Assembly (NCBI RefSeq): GCF_004027225.2
Contig: NC_044277.2
Span: 28,906,995 to 28,970,994 of the forward strand
Direction: 5' to 3'
Length of the DNA stretch: 64,000 nucleotides
Source of the DNA: Strigops habroptila
Taxonomy: Eukaryota > Chordata > Aves > Psittaciformes > Psittacidae
The first letter of the stretch is position 1. Each line of letters opens with the position of its first letter. Of the stretch, positions 26,516 to 39,372 are shown in pieces. The position numbers were made by a program, and so were the translations under genes. The notes under the pieces are model-generated. The model saw only the letters and a program-made list of their open reading frames with translations. It had not been told where the DNA came from and ran no database searches.

Positions 26516-29500
26516 ACCAAGCTATGGTTGCAAAGCATACAAGAAACTAGGAAATTGGTTAGGTCAGGGTCATCCCAGAAAAGAGCAAAATTACATATTT
26601 GACTTGAGGAGAATCAAACTTCATTTGCATTTGTTATTCCTCAGCTCAGCATCTGAGTCCATTCAGCTTTAAGCTTATGTTTCAATACCTAGAATACATC
26701 TAGTATACAGAACTAGGACAGTAAATACCTGTAAAGAACCCTGTAGAAATTACACTTTTACTGGAGTGGGAATACTAAAGGACTCATAAAAAAGGAAAGT
26801 TTATTGAATTCCACTCAATTCATCCTTTCACAGAAAGGAAATAAGCAAAAGCCTTCTAAACCTGCTAATAAAAACATGAGCAAAATCAGTAAAATGCTCA
26901 AATGTGAAATGCTAGGCCTAGCCTCCCCAAATGACAAAAAGGGAATGGAAAAATAAGCTGTGGTTGCTTACCAGTTCTTCATGATTGTTTTCTTTCACAA
27001 AAATAAAAGCTTTGAATAGTACTGGGTTTGTTTTTTTTTTTTCTTCCATTGGACATAGAGTATTTTTCAGTCTATGTCTGAAGGAGTACTGTTGGCAGAA
27101 TCAGACACTGGTCATTAGATGAGCCAATAACTTCTAAGGTATGTCAGAACTCTCAAGGAGCACAGTTTTATTTGGTAGAAAGGCAAAGTCATAAAAATAA
27201 AGGTTATGCTACTCTGCCCTACAGGAATTGTGCCCATGAAATGCACCTCTTAAACGCAAAACACATAAGAAAACCTGCACCGGTTTTTCCTGGCTTGGGC
27301 ATTAAAAACAATTGTGTTAAAAATCATGAAGCATAAAATCATGCTTTTATTCTTGTAACCTATTCTTCTCAAATTTATTTCATCCAAAATTGCTTCAAAT
27401 TACATCCAAGGCATCTTTCAAAAGCAACAGATGGAGTCCTGAGAGTTATCTCACATAAAATAATTCATAATGTTGCTGGTAATGTGAGAACTATAAAAAA
27501 AATTAATCTAACTTTTCCAGATTTGTGTTGGATCCATTGGACTTGCACTAGTAAAATAGCATCAGATTTTCCTTTTTGTCCCTGAAGTAACTATATGCAA
27601 CTTCATATGTAAAGAAAGTTGCTCTGCTTAGTAAGTAGCTAGCATTTTACTACATGAAATTAGTTTAAAGACTTGCAAGGACAACACCCTATTGTGCATG
27701 GTAGTCAAAAATTATAGACTTCTTTTTGGCAATATGAAATAACTGTATAGGCATGACTGCCAATATTGTACAACATGTTTTATTGGTGTTTTCTTCAAAA
27801 GATGTCCCAATAAGCATTAGACTAAAAAAATAAAAATGCATTGTATCCTAAATGCTTTTTTCCTTGATTTTATGTCATCATGACATTACTGACGTTAAAG
27901 GTGAAATGTTATTGGAAGTGCAACTGAACGTTCTTCCTACTAAAATCTGTTGATATTATTCAAGGCAAATAAACCATATTAGGGAGATGTTTTCACTATG
28001 ATAGTATAGTTAAATAAGAACACCAAGAGAATACAATATATTTCATTCCCCACTCAATTCCACACATTGCTCTTAGGTTTTATTTCAAGAATAAGACAGT
28101 GAGATCATAATAAAACCATATCATCAACAGTGATCTCTTCTTTCTGTTGTATTAGTCTCATTAACCTTTCATAATAAGTAAGTGAATATATGAATCTATC
28201 AAACTTTACTTGCTGCTCATATTGTGTTCCCAGTGAACTCTATTATCATCATAAGCATTAGAAACATCAAGGAGGAAAATTTTATAATTCATTTTAAAGA
28301 GTCAGTAATGTGTCTTAGAATTAATCATTCATTCTTGAACTCTAATATTAGCTTTCAGTTACTAAAGCCTAATCCAATCTTACTGAAGTAATGCAAGGCT
28401 GTCACTTCATAAGATGTCATCAGGGTCTCTATAATAAACGTGCTTAGCTCTTGATCTTAGCAAGAATCTAGCTCAGAAATCCAGCTCAGTATGCTTCAGC
28501 CTCAAAGCAGCATTTATCTCTCTAGTAAAATCTATAGAAGAAATTATGGAAAAGTGCCAAGCGTTCCTCAAAATTTAAAGCCGTGAGTACAACAGCAAAC
28601 AGAAATCTCACTAAATGGAGCAAAAATTTGGATTTTATCTTTAAGAAAATAGTTGATCAGAGTGAAACAAAGACACAAGTGACAGAAAGACTTATCAGCT
28701 GAGAAAAGGGAAATTCCAGTAGACGTCTGGACAATGTCTCACACAAACCATGCTTTTACTCACAAACATCCAAGCAGTCCCAGGTCAGTCACTATCTACG
28801 TGAATTAGAGCTGTGGCTGATGATTAGATTTTTCAGAGCTTTATCTAAGCTTTTTTTAATATTCCATAGGGTTTGGTATACTTTATTTTCCAAGGATAGG
28901 TAATGTTTCAAATTTGTGTTCTCTTTAACAGAGAAAAATCTCTGGGTTCTTCTCAGAGTTATTATTTTGGACATATCGAGAAACTTCTACGGACTATGTC
29001 TTAAATATTGCCCACAAGGGAAGGATATCATTGAGTAACTTCCCAAAGCAATCTATGTATGACAGATGTGAGTAACTTACTGGGGGAAAAATTTAAATTA
29101 TGAGGGAAAACCCTAGAACCCTGTAAATTTAGATAGAAACAAGACAGAACCCAGAGAAAATTGAGCTACAGATTTTCAAGTTCCAAGTTGAAACTAGAGT
29201 TACAGTTCCATGCAGATATGATCAACCTTTTTCCAGGTCTGTAGAGTTCTAGCTGACAGATTAATAAAGGAAACAGATTTTTTCAGATTAAGTTGTTTAC
29301 TTAATTTGATTATCATACATCACATTCAGAAAATAACAACACTGATGATATTTTGAAAACTCAATTTTCCAGCAGAAAATTGCTTTTTGGGAAAACACAT
29401 ATCTACCTACTTTCCTAGGTCAGGACTATACTGACTAAATACTAGAGAAAATTCTGCTTAAAACCATTTCAGCACTCGCCTGAAAGGACTTTCAAGGTGG

Positions 29501-32500
29501 CAGCCATGGATAGTATGGCATGTACTTAGAAGGAAAAGCTGTGCACTTAGTTTTCTCTACATTTTTTCTTATCTTTCTTAATCCCTATTCCACTAATCGC
29601 ACCAGCTGGACGCCCAGAATCTGAATCCAAGAGTCTATTCAAACAATACCCCAGTAAAGATATGCAGCTTGCATATTCATTCTGCATCTCACCAAGAGAA
29701 AAATATAAATGTAGAAGAATAAAACCATCTCATTTTCTGAACTTTATTTGTATGTAATTAAATCTGTACAAAGCAACATGGTTTAGGAAAACGAACAGAG
29801 ATGAGACAGTAGAAAGCACTCAATGCAAATCCCAGTATCAGTTACTGCTTTAGACATTTTGGAAAGAGAAAGCATCAATGATATTTGCCTTAATTACACT
29901 CTGCATCAAAATAGAAATCATTCCTACTCCTCTGCTTCACTGGGCTACTTATAGAATTAAGCTGCAAAGCCATAACAAGGCCTGGCCATAATTTCTAGAA
30001 CAAGAAGTCAGTCCAAGTTGCCTTCAGCTCAACTTTCCATGTACCTAAAGAGCCCTTGTACTTCAGGATTTTCCAGAACTTCCCTGTCATGGACTCTCTG
30101 TTCTCAATTCAAGGTTGCTGTTGAGGTCGAGAGCTGCCTTGACCTCATTAGGCTACCTTATTCTTTCTGATTTCCAATTTGCTGTTCACCATACAGGACC
30201 ATACCACATGGCCCCAGAAGACATCAAGTCACAGAGCAAGAATGCCCCTGGGGTGTGTGGCAGCAATGCACCACCAGCCCAGTTTGAAAACTGCGCTAAA
30301 AGTCCCTTAATTTTCTGTTGGACGCTTGCACTGCACAAGGAGCTGAGCTGCACCCTTAGCTGATATCTTTTCTGAAGGTACAGTCATGCTTCCAAGCAAG
30401 AATTCCCAATGGAACCAGGTGCTATGTGCGTGTGAGCAAATGTCCAGTCCTAATATGTGGTATGTGTGGTCCTCAGAGTGGGATATTTGCCTTTTGGTGA
30501 CACTTTCAGAGTGTACATCTGTGATTAATTACAAAAGTGTCATTTATTGCAGTCTCAACAATAATATTTGGGATTCAATAGATTTTTGCAGGACATGATC
30601 TGAAACTGTTTCTAGAATGCACTTATCGCTGAAACCTTACATTTCTGCAACTATAATGGACTTCACCTCTAAATATCTCCAAAATATAATTAAGACCACC
30701 TGATAGAGGGAGTAGATTTTGAAAACATTTTTGCTGGAAAGGAAGACAAATTCAGTCTTGGGAGTGGGGTCTCTAATTCTCTTTCCTTTCCTCTGAAATA
30801 ATAGCATGAAGTAAAACCATTGCAGGAAGTGTCCACAAAATCTTAATTTGATGTACAAGGTCTGAAAAGCCAGAGCTGGAAGGAGAACCATGAGGCAAAA
30901 ATGTGTTTACACAGATGCTGGATTGTGTCCAAAACCTATGAAAATAGTGCTGAATCCTCCAGGGTTAAACAATTGGACTGAAATGAGGCATCAAAGAATA
31001 ATTAATATATGTTAACTTGCTCCCACCCACTATCACACTGTGTGGGATTTTTTTTTCCCCTACAAGCACAAATAATCAACATGGTGCAAAGGGTTTCTAG
31101 CCCATTCATCACACATTCTCAGGCAGGGAAGGAGTCACCATCAAAGGTTTGATTGGAGCTGGCCTGCATTACTGCTTTTATTTTTATAAAACAATTTTAA
31201 GTAGAATACCAGCCTTTCATAAGGCAATTCCTTCTTAGAAATAGTTTAATGCATGCATTTTTGAGTAAAATCTGCAGGTATTTGAACTGGAGACTGACTC
31301 TGACAGCTAGCTCAGGCATGGACTGACACTCCAGGCTGAGCTGAAGTGAGGCCTCTGGGCTCCTCGGCAGGGATCAAGGTAAGCCCTGTAGAGGCCCTGG
31401 AAAAAATACTTACAGGGCACTTATTTTCAGCCTCTGACTTTAATAAAAGTTAGTTTGAATGGACTACTTTATGAACAGAAGAATGCATTGGACATAATGT
31501 TATATGGAAGTAAATAAAGGTTGCTTATTGTTTATACTCGCTAGAATCAACAATACTGGATTTTTAGGTTTTAATTTAAAAAAAAAAGAAAAAAGAGAAA
31601 GAAAAAAGGTACCTATTCAATAATTCATTTTCTTTTTTGATGTTTGAGGTAATATTGCCCAAGCAGCCATTGGCAGAGCAAAACTACACTTGACCTCCAC
31701 ACTTGAAGAAATAATTGCTGCCTTTTTATAGAGAGCTGACAGTTAACAGTGGGGCAATAACCTTAGAAAACTGAGAGATTTCCCATCACTGTCTTTGCTT
31801 TTTAAAAATCTTTGATCTGAAGTGCATGTGTGATGTAGGGAGGGGAGAGGAAGAAGAAAGGTCAGTATTAACTGCAGCGAATGCAGGCAAAGTAGGATAA
31901 CAAATTTGAAATAAATCATATAACCAAACCATAACAGGAAAATTTTTGATAGTCTGAGCATTGTATAGAGCCAGTATGCTCTCCCCAAAGCACAGTGCCT
32001 TTTTATTACTATTCTTGGAAAGCTCAGACAAGAGATTTCTCTAATGTGATAGAATATCAGATCTAAATTGCTAAACAACTCGATTTTCTATTCCTTTGGG
32101 GAAAAAAAAAAAAAATTCACCACCAAAAAAACCTCCTCCAACCCCCTCAAACATCTGCACCTCCCAAAACCCCCAGAAAACAACAAAACCCCTTCTATGG
32201 AAACAGCAGAACTGCACCACTTTGAGAGGACAGTGAGATATAATAAGATATAAATAGTACACTTCTCATGACTTTAAATGAACATGTGTTGGAGTGGATA
32301 TGGAAACGGCTTCTCTTTGAGCAAGTTTTACTTGCAGCTTTAGTTTGCTGAACGTGTTACTTTTAGCCGTCCAAAATATTTTCAAGAACATGCACTATAA
32401 TGTCACAACAAAGCTTCTCTCCTTATTTTGTAATTCTGTAGTATTATAAAGCAGTCCTGCCTAGATAATGCATAATTTCTTCTTTTTCAGTTGTTCTCGA

Positions 32501-34228
32501 AGTCTGATCTTCCACAATCATCTTATGTGTTGTAGTGAACTACAGAGAGTTATTCAAATCTCAGGGCAATTGGTTATTTTACACCGATGAGAACGTTGTG
32601 TACACATGCTTCATGAAGAGTAAATCTTTTGGCTTGTATAATAACAGATAGAAGGAATTTGGGAATGAACTGTGTTTTCGAGTCTTCAGCATTATAAATC
32701 TTGGCTTGCAGTACTATAAAATGATTGTCATTTGAAGTGTATGGTCTAATCTAACACTAACAGGTTGTATGGTAGTTCTGTGTCACAGTATACTTACATT
32801 GAAGTTATCAGCAATGCAGGCTGAAGCTAACATTAAAATAGAGCAAATAAATACATGAGCCGAAGTAGTTCTGGAGAATTAACTCTAAAGAACTCCAGTT
32901 TCCTGTTGATCTGTGTTTTACCATTGGTCAACTTTTGTGTTTAAGATAACCTATGTGTGCCAAGAGGGTTTATGATGTTTTTCTTCCATTTAATGTTAAA
33001 GAGTGTCACTTCCATGTGCAGTCTTTCCATCATCAAGGCACTTTAATGGTCTACCTCCTTCATCAGGCCACTTGTTTTCATGACATTTGTGGAAGAATAA
33101 TTATCTTTGGGACCTCTAGCCTCCACTTCACATGCAGCTGAAATTAGAGAGCACACGCACACAGACTTTATAAGCCTCGTTTCCAAAGGAAATTGCTCTA
33201 AAAAGATACTCTTCTGCTTTTTGTTTTACAAGAAGTGATCTCATTGTAATGAAAACGGATGTCCTATAAAAGACATTGGAAGCTTTTTCCATTCAAATGA
33301 AAGATAAACAATTAACACTACCCAGTACCAGAAAAGTAAACAAGCAGAAATAAGTGATAGATCACTCTTTTGGAAAGGAGGCAGGATTTTCATATCATGC
33401 CACGGATTGCTGCACCCATTTGCCTACTGCTATTTAATGTATTTCTGATTGTAAACCTAACAGGTTCCTCATCAGATCAGCATGTTTTCTGTTTCTATGG
33501 GGAGATTCCTTCCCCTAATAACAAAAAAATCTGTTTCTAATGTACTGTATAAGAATACAGTATAGATCTTCAGGGTTCACATTAAAGCCAGGAAGAATAA
33601 TAAACAAAGGCAATATGAACATTGGCCAACTCAAAAAGGAGACATTAGGGGACCAGGAAAAATATTTACTCTTATACGGACCACAAAAAAAAGAAACAAA
33701 GCAAGAAATACACTCCAGCTACAAATACTTTCAGATGACTTAGGTAAAGGGGATCATTCATAAATAGTCAGGAAATTATGAAAAGGATAAATGGTCCAAG
33801 ATTATGGGTAAATAATTTCCCATGAACATAAAAGAGCAGACTTTTCTGCTATTCAGGTAAGCTGAGTAATATGATACATGCAGTGAGCAATTAAAATACT
33901 AGTAGGGTTGAAATAGCAATGGATTCTGCAAGAACTGATGCTGCAAACTAGAAGTGTGTGGTTTCATGGTCCCCCAGGCTTTTGAATCTGATAGAAAACT
34001 CCCCTTCCCTGTCACCAAATAGTTCCACTTTTAGGACATGTTGTGGCAGAAATTCATCTAAACCTTTTTAATTCTGTCTGATCTGACATCTCTTTGGCAG
34101 AATACTACCATCATAGGCTCTGTTTCCCAACCAATATAAATGTAATACTCAAGACACTGATATTTCTGATTATTTATTATGGCACTTCAAAGCATATAAA
34201 CTCATTGCTAGGTGTTTCAAAAGCCAGT

Positions 34229-34256
34229 TTAAAAAAAAATAAAATAAAATAAAAAT
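34229..34256 (+). repeat. (AAAAT)n simple repeat
   Basis: Consecutive AAAAT units follow a short A run in gene-free DNA. Confidence 0.75.
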
Positions 34257-34811
34257 GAGGCTTTAAGTTTTAGGCAGTATTTCAGTAGATTTCAGTTAAG
34301 AATTCTTAGAATGTTACTAGAGTGGAAATAAGAATTTTGCTAGGAAAACAAAGAGTCTTCTCAAGATAAGGCTTCCTTTCAGTAAAGCATGTATATGTTT
34401 GCTTGAGTTTATCATGTCCATTGGCAGTATATATTTTTTCAGATAAGAAATTTGTGGGTTTGAAACATGAAAAAACAAACTAACCCCTGAAAATACATTC
34501 CTCTGCTTAAACACCAAAGCTCATCTCTTATTTATACCCACCCAAACCTATTTACTTTTTAACATGGAAATTAGAAACAATTCTAGAGCTTAAACTCTGA
34601 ATGCTTTTTTTCTATTTCAGATTTTACTACCTTAGCAATTAAGGCTGCTGGTCAAAATTCAGCTTGCTTTCAACTGTTGGTTGCCATATATAGCATTATC
34701 CTGAACTGAAGACAGTTCGTTGTAGAGCCTAAAACCAAACTGAGTTTTTATAAACCCACACTTTAAAATTCCACTATAGTAACAACATTTCCACTTCATA
34801 CATTTGACGAT

Positions 34812-34817
34812 TTTATT
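34812..34817 (-). terminator. FABP5 poly(A) signal AATAAA
   Basis: The plus strand reads TTTATT, so the minus strand has a canonical AATAAA 187 nt past the FABP5 stop. Cleavage is expected near 34790-34800, giving a 3' UTR of roughly 200 nt. Confidence 0.75.
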
Positions 34818-35003
34818 TAATAGCCTCGCAAATTCAGAATAGTTACATAATAGTTACACCACAGCTTTTAAAAAGGATTGCACTCAGCTACTCAGTCCAT
34901 TGAAATACTAGAAAACAGGGAAAAGGAAAATACGGAGTGTAAAGGAGCTCTGTCTACTGAACTGAGTTGTTTGTAGCAAGTTCTTACGAACATGAAGATG
35001 TCC

Positions 35004-35054
35004 TCATGCTTTCTGGTAGACTCTAACACACTTCACACCATTCATATCACATTC
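35004..35054 (-). CDS. FABP5: FABP5 coding exon 4 and stop
   Basis: The terminal exon encodes [16 protein letters not shown] and a TGA stop. It carries C120, C127, R129 and Y131. The intron before it is only 127 bp (35055-35181), with acceptor TTCTAG. Confidence 0.96.
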   Translation of the reverse strand, partial: ECDMNGVKCVRVYQKA

Positions 35055-38000
35055 CTAGAAGACAAAGAGATGGATTTATTAATTTGGCTCAGTAGAAACT
35101 AGAAGGAAAAAGATCTTTTAGAGTTACTTTTCAGGCCACTGGCCAGAGCGCTTAGGGATCAGGAAGCAGGACTGAACTCACCACCACCAATTGTCCATCC
35201 ACTAATTTCCGTGTTATTATGGTCTTCTTGCCATCCCATTCCTGCTCCTGAATCATTGACCCATCATCTTTTAAGCTGACAAGGGTCTGAAAGAAGAACA
35301 TGAACATCAATATCTTATACACAACATTAGATGGAGACGGAGGCTTTCCAACACCTTATTCCAAAGGAAGAAATCCCACCCCAGCTCGCTCAATAGTAAC
35401 TTTGCCATTTACATCTGCAAAGCCAGGATACGGTCTTAAATGTTTTATTGATCCTCTTTTTACAGTAGCTCACTGCTAGTTCACTCACTGCTCTGACACA
35501 TTCCTGCATCAGACAGACCTTTTGACAGCATGCACAATTCCAGTTAACAGGAGCAGACTATGTTCTCTGTTCATCTCTTTGTACATGTGCTTTCAGCTTT
35601 TGTGTAAGGTTTATCTGATCTTGCTCTAATAGATGAATTGCCAGTGTGTGGCTGGAGCCTTGGAGGGGGTTGGTACACAGAGAGCACTCACAAAAGGAAA
35701 TGAAAGAGATGGATTTGAGGGCTTCTTTGCATTTAACCTCCTTTTGGATGAATATTCTCCCTACTTGGTGCAGGAAGAAGCTCTTTGCCTTCTAAAACTG
35801 GAGATTAGGGGCTGTGATTCACGTGTGCTTTGTGTCTGTTATCCCACTGCACACTGTGCCAGGCTCTCTTGTGATGCAAATATGAGACTGAGCTGAAAGG
35901 TTAACCCAAGGCCTAAATTGCCTCTGATTAAACTTCAGTAGGATTTTTTCCACAGGCTTCAAATGAAACGGTATTTGGCTTTAACAGGGATTTAGAGGTC
36001 TGTTAGTTTTACTAACACAATGCTTCTGCTATAAATTGAAAACAACAAAATCCACAAGACATTATTGGTTTCAGCATTTTCCCTCTTTGGATGTTGCTTA
36101 ATCTATACATACACACACAAAAAAATAATTTATTTCCATGAGATTTACAGAGCCAGCTGTTCACCCAATAAAGCATTGTTAGTGTGGATGTCAAAACTGA
36201 CTTTTAAATAGCATCTCCATCTGCAGAACACCCAAAGAACTGTGTTTTTCAATAGAAAGCCTAGTATACTGACCTGAGTTTTCCTGCCATCTAATGTGTT
36301 TTCCTCAAATTTCTCACCAAGCTTGAAGCTGAACTGTGAAGTTTTGAAGGTGCTTTCTGTTTTTACGGTGATTGTGTCCCCATCTTTAATAATGTAAACA
36401 TCTGGTTTGGCCATGCTTCCCATTTTCCTCATGGCCATACCCACACCTGCAAGGCGAGAGGCACAGAGTGTCACAAAGTCAGTTAAACCCTAAGGCTTAG
36501 GGCCACACAGGAATTCAGATACCTAATTCCCATTTAATTAGGCACTTAAGTACACTTAAGAATCAAAGCTCAAGAGCCACAAAGAAAGAGGATGTTTTAA
36601 ATTATCCACTGCTGAGGAAGGAAAAAAGCTTATTTGCAGTGCTAGTCCTTTGCTTCCTCAGAGAGCTGAAGTTAAATCTATTTTGCCCTCTAGAGGACTC
36701 ACAGATGTCCCAGACCTCAGCATTGAAATTTTACAAACAGAAATAAACAATAAACAGGAAAACAAACACAAAAGCTTAAACTAATACAAATTATTCCTTT
36801 CGGGTTCTGAACATTTTAAAAATTCTACAGATGATTTTCAATCCACATATTAAGCCACCTGCATATTTACTTCAATTTACTTAGGTAATACTTTTCCATT
36901 GCTCTGCAGCAATTGCAAACATGCAATTTCTAATAAAATTTAAACTTCTACATCCAGTATCCAAAGTATGAACTTGCGAATTAGAAAATCACTATCACGC
37001 AAAATAGTGCTTACACACACAAAATAAAACAGACCATGAAAGAAATGTGAATGACTGAAAATTGATCATCTGGAGACAGCAGCACTTAAAACTCCTCAGC
37101 AAAAAAAGATTCACCCTGTCTCATCCCTTGCATGAACTGTTTGGGGGGTTTGCTTGAGTCTTTTTGATCTGAAGGATGGAAATACAAATAAAAGGGTAGT
37201 CAGGCAACAAACGTAAATCCATCAAACTGGAAAGTGCAGATCTGAACCAAGAATCAATAAGCAACCAAATGGAACAGAAAGTGCCACCAAGTGAGTAAGT
37301 GTCTGGGCTCTGCTGCTAGTGCAGTTGGAAAGTGTTGTCGCATAACAGCACAGCACTCCCTGGGGTGTACAGGATACTTGGGTGAGGGCTGAGTCCGCAA
37401 AGCAAAGACTACAGTTTCCTTGCCAGTTGGAAATAACAAAGTACTTCCCAGCAGCCACTGCTTCTCCAGACTCAACTCAGACTCCAGGACTAAGCCTTAA
37501 GCTTGAGCCTGCAGAGCCAAAACCAGTCCTCCTCAGACCAGCTTTTCTGATCAAATTGGAAATGATCGTCACAGTGATCCCCACACCCACCCCTTCACTC
37601 ATCTAGTCTAGAGTAAGCAGTGAGTTATCTGATCAGCTATGCCTTGAGATCCAGCTAGACTGAGATGAGCCGCGTGGCACATGGCAAGGAGTGAAATTCA
37701 AACTTCTTTGTCCTTGAATGTTCTTTTTTCACAGACTAAGCACAATCTGCAGAATCTTATTTATGGTGCATCAACCACCAGGATGAACGGCAGAGGATTT
37801 CCTAAGTGGTCAGCCAGGGTGAGATCCAGCAAAGGTCTGCCTCCTAAAGTGGGACTTGGAATAAATTTAACTGCCTAAATTGCAATTGTAAAAAGGTAAA
37901 GTGACTGTTTCAAGACTGCGATCTAAAAACAAACAAACACCACTCAGTCGCTGCCTACACATGGGAGGTGCTCTGCCCTTAATTTCTGCTTTGAAGTTGC

Positions 38001-39250
38001 CACTTAATCCATGGCTCAACTGAGCTGAGCTTCAAGTTCTTGAATTTCCTCCGAAGTCTCCCAAATGGCTCCGTCCAGAAGGCGTTCTCACATCACAGCC
38101 ATCACATATTGACAGGCCCCTCACAAAACACAGCTACAGCCACCACTGTCCACAGAGTGTAAATGCAGCAATGCCTTTTGTATTTTACAAGAAGAGAGAA
38201 GATCTAAATTCCTTCCTCTCCTTCCTCCAAAGACATTCAAGGCCACGTCTGTCACCAGTCTTGAGAAAATATCCTAGCTGTCAGCATATAAATTGTGGAA
38301 AAGAATAGCTCCTGGGCTACACAGACACCACAAGGTGCCTGTCACCTCTTGGCCAGGATGCTTCCAGGAAAACGGTAAACCAGAACTTGCAGAGGAGGCT
38401 CGTCGTATTAGGTCTGCTCTTGACTCTGTGGCTTTGCGTTACAAAATGTAGTGCAACCTGGAAGCTAGGATAACAAGCCAGAACAACCCCTGAGATAAGG
38501 GTGCTACCCATGGGAGAATACAAGCATCCTCTGGCAGCACAGCCAGCTGCCGGTTACCCATGGCCAGTTGATCCAGTTTGGCTTTTCCGTGAGGAGTCAC
38601 CCAAGGTGACTCCACGGGAGAGCCGCCCTGCTCGGCAGGTCTGTCTGCGGCCACACGGGCGGGGTGAGCCGCTCCCGGCCCCAGCAGCAGCGCTCGCCCG
38701 CGTCCCCCGCCTCACCTCCCCGTCCAGGGCCGGCCCCGCCGCACCGCACCGGGGCATTACAGTGAGGGAGGAGCAAACCGGCCTGATCGCCCCGGCTGAT
38801 GATGCGGGGCGCTGCCGGCGGGAGGGGGCTGCCGGGCTGCAGGGAAGGCCCAGCACGGGGCGGCGGGAACGTGCCTGCTTGGCACCGGCACCTGCCTCCC
38901 GGCAATTACGGTGCAGAAAGGGCTGTCGACATCTTTAGGACGCGGAGAGAGGCGGAAGCCACCCCGGGAGGAAGGGTCTGCTCCGACCCGCGCTCCCTGC
39001 CCGGCCCCGGGAGACGCCGCATCCCGGAGCATCCCGGCATCACTCCCCAGCCGCCTCCCGCAGTGGGGCCCAGCTCCGGGGCCGCGCCCGCCGCGGACCT
39101 TGGACAGAGCCTCGGCGGCCGGCAGCTGCGGCAGGTCCGCGGGCCGGCATCCTTCCCTCCCGCCGGCTCCTTACCCAGCTCCTTCATATACTCCTCGAAG
39201 CCCTCGCTGGAGACGAGGCACCATTTGCCTAAAAACGCATCGATGGCCAT
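35004..39250 (-). CDS. FABP5: Fatty acid-binding protein 5 (epidermal type), 4 coding exons
   Basis: FABP5 is a small cytosolic beta-barrel protein that carries long-chain fatty acids and delivers ligands to membranes and nuclear receptors. Joining minus-strand exons 39250-39175, 36446-36274, 35286-35182 and 35054-35004 gives 405 nt, or 134 residues plus stop. All introns are GT-AG. The FABP signature runs from G8-K9-W10 to about L25. The ligand-carboxylate triad R109, R129 and Y131 is present, as is the C120/C127 pair known from mammalian FABP5. K23, R32 and K33, which align with the basic residues of the mammalian nuclear-localisation patch, are kept. The cysteines at human positions 43 and 47 are replaced by Val and Lys. 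The exon sizes of 76, 173, 105 and 51 nt fit the four-exon FABP plan. The start lies in a strong context (GCCGCCATGG). FABP4 and PMP2 are the main alternatives; the N-terminus, length and cysteine pair favour FABP5 (from memory of the family, not a search). Confidence 0.97.
35182..35286 (-). CDS. FABP5: FABP5 coding exon 3
   Basis: This exon is 105 nt and encodes residues 84-118 ([10 protein letters not shown] to DGQLVV), including ligand-contact residue R109. The acceptor is TTTCAG and the donor is GTG|GTGAGT. It is one codon longer than the human exon, offset by a one-residue shorter N-terminus. Confidence 0.96.
36274..36446 (-). CDS. FABP5: FABP5 coding exon 2
   Basis: This exon is 173 nt, the usual size for exon 2 in the family. 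It encodes residues 26-83, from [10 protein letters not shown] to DGRKTQ. The acceptor is CTTGCAG and the donor is CAG|GTCAGT. It contains the second lid helix and the strands around [13 protein letters not shown]. The preceding intron is 2,728 bp. Confidence 0.97.
39175..39250 (-). CDS. FABP5: FABP5 coding exon 1
   Basis: This exon encodes residues 1-25 ([10 protein letters not shown] to YMKEL) plus the first base of Gly26. It ends at donor G|GTAAGG. It holds the first beta strand and the start of the helical lid. Confidence 0.96.
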
Positions 39251-39329
39251 GGCGGCGGCGCGGAGGCTGGCGATGTCCCTGGGGAAGCGCGGAGGCAGAC
39301 GGACGCGCTGCAACCCAGCCGCGGCTGCC

Positions 39330-39372
39330 TTTATAGAAGGGCCAGCAACATGTGCCGTCGGGGAGAGCCAAT
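39330..39372 (-). promoter_or_regulatory. FABP5 core promoter: TATA box and inverted CCAAT box
   Basis: On the minus strand CTATAAAGG lies at about 39329-39336, 80 bp before the ATG. This predicts a start site near 39300-39305 and a 5' UTR of about 50 nt. A CCAAT box in inverse orientation sits 33 bp further upstream (39368-39372), and a GGGGCGGGAC GC-box-like stretch follows near 39424-39433. This is a TATA plus CCAAT plus GC-box layout. Confidence 0.8.

Larger units (their letters stand above)
20951..34790. other. Intergenic, no gene recognised
   Basis: This is AT-rich sequence downstream of FABP5. I looked for exons of the neighbouring FABP family members expected from human synteny (PMP2, FABP4) on the plus strand and recognised none. 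It contains the candidate conserved element and the polypurine tract. Confidence 0.65.

Noticed and set aside
26317-26672. Lys/Glu/Arg-rich and Phe/Pro/Ser-rich frames on opposite strands
   Set aside because: Both are pure consequences of the polypurine simple repeat.
1-34790. Possible PMP2 or FABP4 exons
   Set aside because: They were expected from human gene order, but no FABP signature or exon 2-like segment was recognised. They probably lie beyond the window.
36145-36474. 109-codon minus frame taken as a separate gene
   Set aside because: It is FABP5 exon 2 read through both flanking introns. The true exon is 36274-36446.
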